A stretch of 64,000 bases of DNA from JADJNW01 sp964526645. GTDB lineage: Bacteria; Bacteroidota; Bacteroidia; Chitinophagales; Saprospiraceae. The stretch covers positions 4,321 to 68,320 of the forward strand of contig CAZGJN010000016.1 of NCBI GenBank assembly GCA_964526645.1, written 5' to 3'. Of the stretch, positions 60,272 to 64,000 are shown piece by piece (the stretch's first letter is position 1; each line of letters begins with the position of its first letter). The notes below the pieces were generated by a model that was not told where the DNA came from, ran no database searches, and worked only from the letters and a program-made list of their open reading frames with translations. Made by a program: the position numbers and the translations under genes.

Positions 60272-61606
60272 ATGTACACCAGCTATATCGGCAAAAAATT
60301 TCTACGCCTTTATCGGGAGCGCAATGGACTTCCTGAGGAATATTCTGCCCGTCAGTTTTTTGATGAGGTGTTTTTTCCGCTCTTTTTTGATAGCGAGGAT
60401 CATTTGATGCACGTTGGCAATTCTCCTTTTTTTCAAAAGCCAACTGTTGATGCTGTAAAAGCGAGTGGATCTAAATCCTTGGCGCAGTTACAAAATCTAC
60501 GTACCAAAATAGAAGCAGGAGTTCCCAGTGGCGCCATTTACGTAGGATACGCGGCAGAAGATATTCAAGCCACTTCTTCGGGGCAATTAACGAGTATTAA
60601 TTTCAAAACTGACGCAGAAGAAATGTATGCATCTTGGATTGGTCAGGCACTTGGAATTGGGGTAAGCGGTGGATTCGTGATGCTTATTGATAGAGAAGAA
60701 GTTTTTTGGACCATTTTTGATGGCTGGAAAATTTACAGAAAATACTTAACACAGACCCCCAATTTGAAAGACAAGCAAATCGAAACTTGGAATGGCAATT
60801 GGCTCAATCATGCTTTTAGTAAAAACTATGATGAAACTAACAAAACAGCAAGTTTCAATTTTACTCCAGAAAATGTTCTTGGCAAACTTGCTATAACAAC
60901 CATCGATTGGGTTCAAATTGTATTTGCCTTATCTCGAAAATACCCTAATGATATTTTAATAGCTTATGCTTACAATCTTTCCCAAACCAATACAACTCTT
61001 GGGTTTGTGAATATTTATTTACCGGAAGTCAGAAATTTAATTCGACTTAAAGAACAATTATATACTTATTCAGACGCAACAGATATAGAACCATTATACG
61101 CTACTTATTACAATTTCAAGAGTGCTTGCAAATTAGGAACGATAGGGCTAAAAGCATTAGAACCTGATAAACTCAGGGAATTTATGCCTTCCGGTTCCAT
61201 CACTTTTGCGGGTGGTAAGGAATTCAAATTCAAAACAGACGATGATTATTTTCAATATCAAATCTTTAAAACCTGGATAATCGCTATGCTTAGTAACAAA
61301 ACTGAACTCAATGTCTTTGCCGAGCGAGTTGCGCAAGCATTGATCGACTTTGAAGACAAGAATAAAAGCTCCGACGCTGGACGGGGCAAAAGTACACAGG
61401 ATCGTTTGAGTCAAGAAGTTCAATCTTCTAAAACGTTACGAGAATTTATTGAAAATCTTACCAAAGTAATGAAAGATTATGCTGTAGCGGCGACTACATT
61501 TAAAGAAGTTAAAGATAGTGTCATTCAGCTACCGGCGGATTTATTCCCCTTATTTATAACACTTATTCGATTTGAATATCAATTTAAAAAATCTACTAAT
61601 TCTTAA
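60272..61606 (+). CDS. Cas8-position protein, probable large subunit of the interference complex
   Basis: 444 residues with no motif that I can assign. It lies 3 nt after cas3 and 11 nt before cas7, where the large subunit is expected; no other candidate exists in the locus. The first half is mixed alpha/beta with many aromatics (FFDEVFFPLFFDSEDHLMH), the middle has FVMLIDREEVFWTIFDGWKI, and the C-terminal third is helical and charged. A zinc finger such as that in Cas8b is absent. It is shorter than typical Cas8b proteins. Function as large subunit is an inference from order and size. Confidence 0.55.
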   Translation: MYTSYIGKKFLRLYRERNGLPEEYSARQFFDEVFFPLFFDSEDHLMHVGNSPFFQKPTVDAVKASGSKSLAQLQNLRTKIEAGVPSGAIYVGYAAEDIQATSSGQLTSINFKTDAEEMYASWIGQALGIGVSGGFVMLIDREEVFWTIFDGWKIYRKYLTQTPNLKDKQIETWNGNWLNHAFSKNYDETNKTASFNFTPENVLGKLAITTIDWVQIVFALSRKYPNDILIAYAYNLSQTNTTLGFVNIYLPEVRNLIRLKEQLYTYSDATDIEPLYATYYNFKSACKLGTIGLKALEPDKLREFMPSGSITFAGGKEFKFKTDDDYFQYQIFKTWIIAMLSNKTELNVFAERVAQALIDFEDKNKSSDAGRGKSTQDRLSQEVQSSKTLREFIENLTKVMKDYAVAATTFKEVKDSVIQLPADLFPLFITLIRFEYQFKKSTNS

Positions 61607-61617
61607 AAATCAAAAAT

Positions 61618-62694
61618 ATGAAACCATTTATCTATCTAAGAGGATTGCGTCACGCTGAGCACACCGTTTTTGGTGTGGATAAAGGACAAAAATACTATTA
61701 TGACCCTCAATTCGGTCGCCAAATGGCTTATTCTAGTGGTCAACAAGTAAAGCGTTCTATTATAGAGACTTTATCAGATGAATTAAATGTGCCTTTTGCT
61801 GCTATTACTTTTAATTGGCAAATTGATAAAAAAGGAACAGCAGGAATGTTAGAACCACATTCACCTTGTGATCCGACTTTCCCCGATCAATTGCTGGGTG
61901 GTTACATGAAAGCTGAAAGTGACAATATGACCGTGAAAAGAAGAAGTCCCATGTCTATTTCTGCTATGCGCCCTTTACATCCATTATTAGGAGGTTTAGA
62001 AAAAGAAGTTGAGCCGGTCGTATTTGATCGTTCTTCTAAACCAGAAAATCATATTGTAAAAGTATTTCAACTAGATGCAAATAATAAGCGGGTTGAAATA
62101 CCTCAAGATCAATTAGAAGAATGGTTAGTAAATAACAATAGAAGCCTTGGTCCTAAATATTACAATCCAGGTGGACAAAGTCGGGCAACGGGTTTATTTG
62201 TTTATGATGTAGCTATTGATTTGCGCACCTTGTTTTGTGTATCTACCAATAAGCTTGAGCCCGAACTCTTTCCAAAAATTGAAGAAAAGCTAAAAGAAGC
62301 AGGTTGGGTAGAGGGTAAGAATGTTTTTGGTAAATGCTTAATTCTTCCAAAAGAACAGAGGGAAAAAATTATTCCTTCTCTTGCCCATGCTTTGATTAAT
62401 TGGCGCATTACAAGTAACCAGGCTCGAACATTTAGTTTGATGGAAACTTTAGCAGTGGCTATCAGCGATAACGCCAATCAAATAGCTTACGCTATTCGGG
62501 GTGAGCTTAGAGAAGATGTTGACAGACAAGCTGCTACTCCTAAAATTGATGAAACGGCAAATGCAGATATATTTGTAACACCGAGTTGTTCAGGATATAT
62601 TCAGGGGGCTATTGGTTCAGCCGATGCAATAGATAAAGCAGAAGCCAAATTAGTTTCATTGATGCAAGGGTTCAACTATGAAAATCAAGTGTAA
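61618..62694 (+). CDS. Cas7 backbone subunit of the type I CRISPR complex
   Basis: 358 residues. The N-terminal region FIYLRGLRHAEHTVFGVDKG and the following YSSGQQVKRSIIETLSDELN match the RxSSQxxKR pattern of Cas7 family proteins, which line the crRNA in multiple copies. A Gly-rich thumb-like part (KYYNPGGQSRATGLFVYDVA) is visible. It follows the Cas8-position gene by 11 nt. Expected role: repeating backbone subunit. The type I subtype cannot be fixed from this sequence alone. Confidence 0.75.
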   Translation: MKPFIYLRGLRHAEHTVFGVDKGQKYYYDPQFGRQMAYSSGQQVKRSIIETLSDELNVPFAAITFNWQIDKKGTAGMLEPHSPCDPTFPDQLLGGYMKAESDNMTVKRRSPMSISAMRPLHPLLGGLEKEVEPVVFDRSSKPENHIVKVFQLDANNKRVEIPQDQLEEWLVNNNRSLGPKYYNPGGQSRATGLFVYDVAIDLRTLFCVSTNKLEPELFPKIEEKLKEAGWVEGKNVFGKCLILPKEQREKIIPSLAHALINWRITSNQARTFSLMETLAVAISDNANQIAYAIRGELREDVDRQAATPKIDETANADIFVTPSCSGYIQGAIGSADAIDKAEAKLVSLMQGFNYENQV

Positions 62695-62933
62695 TATTGT
62701 GACAACTTCTACGGTCTTCCAATCCCCCCAAGCCTCCCCAAACCGGAATTGTGCGGAAGTTTGGCAAAAAAGGGCTTTGGGAAAAGAAAAGATTAGAAAA
62801 GTTGCAGGAATGAAGGTTTTGTAAGATATTGGGTAGTGAAAAGTAAATATTTATCCTGCCCAATCAATAGACCCATCTGCTGTTAAGGCGTTTTGATGTA
62901 CTTCATTTTTTCACTTTTAAAACGACTTTAACG

Positions 62934-63455
62934 ATGGCTCAAGACAATCAGGTTTCTGCTACGCTACAACAACAGGAGGTGGATAATTTGCGCAATCAGG
63001 TGCAAAGTATCCGGGCAATGCTGCCTTTTTTGGTTAACCTCACGGCGGAGGAGCGCCGCAAATATCCCAAAATGGGCGATAAAACGCTGGCATTTGTCAC
63101 CAAGGCGCTGGAGTATGCACGGGATAATCAGCACTTAGTGCCGCCTTATCTAAATGTTGCGGAGTTTGAAAAAGATATGACACTGGTGCAACAGCTCAAT
63201 AGCATCCTGCGCCCGCTGCGGAGCTTGCTGGAAAGTCTGGACGATACAGTGATGCTGGCAGGTAGCGAGAGTTATAGCGCGGCGCTTACGTTTTATCAGT
63301 CGGTGAAGCTGGCAAAAAGCATGAATGTACCAGGTATTAGTACTATTTATGAGGATTTGCAGGCGCGCTTCCCGGGTAGAGGTCCGGGGCAGCCGATTGA
63401 AGAGGTACTGGAAGAAAATGAAACGACTGATTCGTCGGATAATACGCTTCCTTGA
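62934..63455 (+). CDS. Helical protein of unknown function between cas7 and cas4
   Basis: 173 residues, predominantly alpha-helical and without signal peptide or known motif. Conserved-looking blocks are LVNLTAEERRKYPKMGDKTL and MLAGSESYSAALTFYQSVKL; the C-terminus is acidic (EEVLEENETTDSSDN). It is separated from cas7 by 239 nt with no open frame and is followed at once by a 21-nt repeat array. It may be an inserted unit rather than a cas gene: it uses more GC-rich codons than cas5-cas7. A role in DNA binding or as anti-CRISPR-like factor is not supported by anything visible. Confidence 0.6.
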   Translation: MAQDNQVSATLQQQEVDNLRNQVQSIRAMLPFLVNLTAEERRKYPKMGDKTLAFVTKALEYARDNQHLVPPYLNVAEFEKDMTLVQQLNSILRPLRSLLESLDDTVMLAGSESYSAALTFYQSVKLAKSMNVPGISTIYEDLQARFPGRGPGQPIEEVLEENETTDSSDNTLP

Positions 63456-63479
63456 GTACCATTTGCTCCTTTGTAAGGC

Positions 63480-63706
63480 AATATTGGTGTTCGGAGCAGC
63501 AATGTTTCTACTCAACAACGGAATTTTCCTATTCGAAGCGGCAAATTTCCTATCCCGAAGCGGAATTTTTCTATCCTGCATAGCAATTTTTCTATTGCGA
63601 GGGGGAATTTTCCTGTTCAAAGCGGCAATTTTGCTATCGCGAAGAGCAATTTTCCTTCTTCAGAGGGAAATTTTCCTGTTCTGAGGGGCAAATTTGCTAT
63701 TTAGAA
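63480..63706. repeat. Degenerate 21-nt tandem repeat array upstream of cas4
   Basis: Eleven units with a strict 21-nt period; the CCT/TCT/GCT core falls at 63486, 63507, 63528 and so on to 63696 with no insertion or deletion. Consensus near GAATTTTCCTATTCNGAAGC. No spacers exist, so it is not a CRISPR array. Because 21 is three times seven, both strands can be read as heptapeptide repeats (plus: AIFLxxx; minus: NRKIPxx), but no convincing gene covers it. Confidence 0.9.
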
Positions 63707-63733
63707 CAGTAAAATCAAGGATGTAATAGGAAA

Positions 63734-63765
63734 AGATTTACGAAATCGGGGAGATTTCGCAAATC
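63734..63765. repeat. Imperfect palindrome, copy 3, just before cas4
   Basis: Arms GATTTACGAAATC (63735-63747) and GATTTCGCAAATC (63753-63765) pair over 13 positions with one mismatch. On the minus strand the first arm reads GATTTCGTAAATCT (63747-63734), differing from copies 1 and 2 by one base each. Confidence 0.8.
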
Positions 63766-63800
63766 CAAAGTCCAGGAATTACTAAAACCAACATTTTCAT

Positions 63801-64000
63801 ATGACTATCACGGGTACGCACGTCGCATACTACCACGTATGCCGGCGCAAGCTATGGCTTTTTGCCAATAGTATTCAGATGGAGCATACCTCCGACATCG
63901 TATATGAAGGCAAGTTTATCGGCGAAATGACGTATGCCGGTCGGTCGGAGAAGAATACGCAGTTGGAGCTATCGGTTTCTTTGCCTTTTCTGGACGATCG
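63801..64000 (+). CDS. cas4: Cas4 exonuclease, N-terminal part (cut by window edge)
   Basis: 66 codons are visible. The start THVAYYHVCRRKLWLFANSI contains the first iron-sulphur cysteine (C14) of Cas4, followed by the helix segment DIVYEGKFIGEMTY. Cas4 works with Cas1-Cas2 in trimming prespacers. The gene runs off the right edge; cas1 and cas2 are presumably further right. The ATG at 63801 gives the usual very short lead before the cysteine. It is 346 nt from the previous gene, a space taken by the repeat array and palindrome. Confidence 0.9.
   Translation, partial: MTITGTHVAYYHVCRRKLWLFANSIQMEHTSDIVYEGKFIGEMTYAGRSEKNTQLELSVSLPFLDD

Noticed and set aside
63150..63620. Minus-strand gene with NRKIPxx repeats
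   Set aside because: Its second half is simply the antisense of the 173-residue gene, and the repeat part has an equally open opposite strand; no start or homology support.
63325..63684. Separate plus-strand gene with AIFLxxx repeats
   Set aside because: It overlaps the end of the 173-residue gene in another frame and has no independent start signal; kept only as a frameshift possibility in the findings.
63480..63706. CRISPR array near cas4
   Set aside because: Units are directly adjacent with a 21-nt period and no unique spacers, and they vary in sequence; CRISPR repeats would be nearly identical and separated.

Overview
The window looks like chromosome from a Bacteroidota, probably a Saprospiria-like lineage (inference; no rRNA gene is present to confirm it). 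The grounds are many signal-peptide lipoproteins and outer-membrane barrels, a TonB-receptor-like barrel with a carboxypeptidase-type regulatory domain, a PD40/CRD envelope protein, futalosine-pathway menaquinone genes, promoter elements of the TAnnTTTG type, and few clear Shine-Dalgarno sequences.

Layout. 1-5.5 kb (minus strand): a methyltransferase and a complete trans-4-hydroxy-L-proline degradation operon (1-pyrroline-4-hydroxy-2-carboxylate deaminase, 2-oxoglutarate semialdehyde dehydrogenase, hydroxyproline epimerase, D-amino-acid/D-hydroxyproline FAD dehydrogenase). 5.5-11.5 kb: a membrane-anchored actin-fold (ASKHA-like) protein, a tRNA-His and a tandem tRNA-like copy with a different anticodon arm, a small lipoprotein, an outer-membrane protein, and a three-gene minus-strand operon (soluble coiled coil, membrane coiled coil, and a substrate-binding-protein/OmpA fusion). 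The fusion shares its N-terminal membrane anchor with the actin-fold protein, so these may form one undescribed envelope system. 11.6-15 kb: glycosyltransferase, double GNAT and zinc peptidase. 15.3-18.4 kb: mqnE, a four-helix-bundle gene, a histidine phosphatase and mqnA, separated by 7-nt phased repeats. 18.4-40.8 kb: mainly housekeeping and envelope genes (msrA, YkuK-like, an M16 peptidase pair, a double AAA+ ATPase, purK, an ECF sigma/anti-sigma pair, engB, a PlsB-like acyltransferase, an exonuclease, a YbiT-like ABC-F, an M28 peptidase, a TonB-receptor-like barrel). 40.8-55.2 kb: ruvB, icd, an FtsE-like ATPase, a nitrilase, a DUF1573 lipoprotein, a UbiA-family prenyltransferase (probable mqnP), MOSC, Kazal, a PD40/CRD/SPOR envelope protein, ald, an acidic lipoprotein and pyrR-pyrB.

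55.7-64 kb: a type I CRISPR-Cas locus (WYL regulator, cas6, cas5-like, cas3, a cas8-position gene, cas7, a 173-residue unknown, cas4 cut by the window edge). No CRISPR array lies in the window. The locus is interrupted by three related imperfect palindromes and by an exact-period 21-nt repeat array just before cas4, and base composition changes sharply between cas6 and cas5.

How genes work together. mqnA, mqnE and the UbiA-family gene belong to menaquinone synthesis by the futalosine route. The hydroxyproline genes form a linear pathway to 2-oxoglutarate, which icd and the TCA cycle can take up. pyrR and pyrB are a pyrimidine unit. The sigma/anti-sigma/DUF4097 genes form a likely envelope-stress unit. 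The cas genes form an interference complex whose adaptation module continues beyond the right edge.
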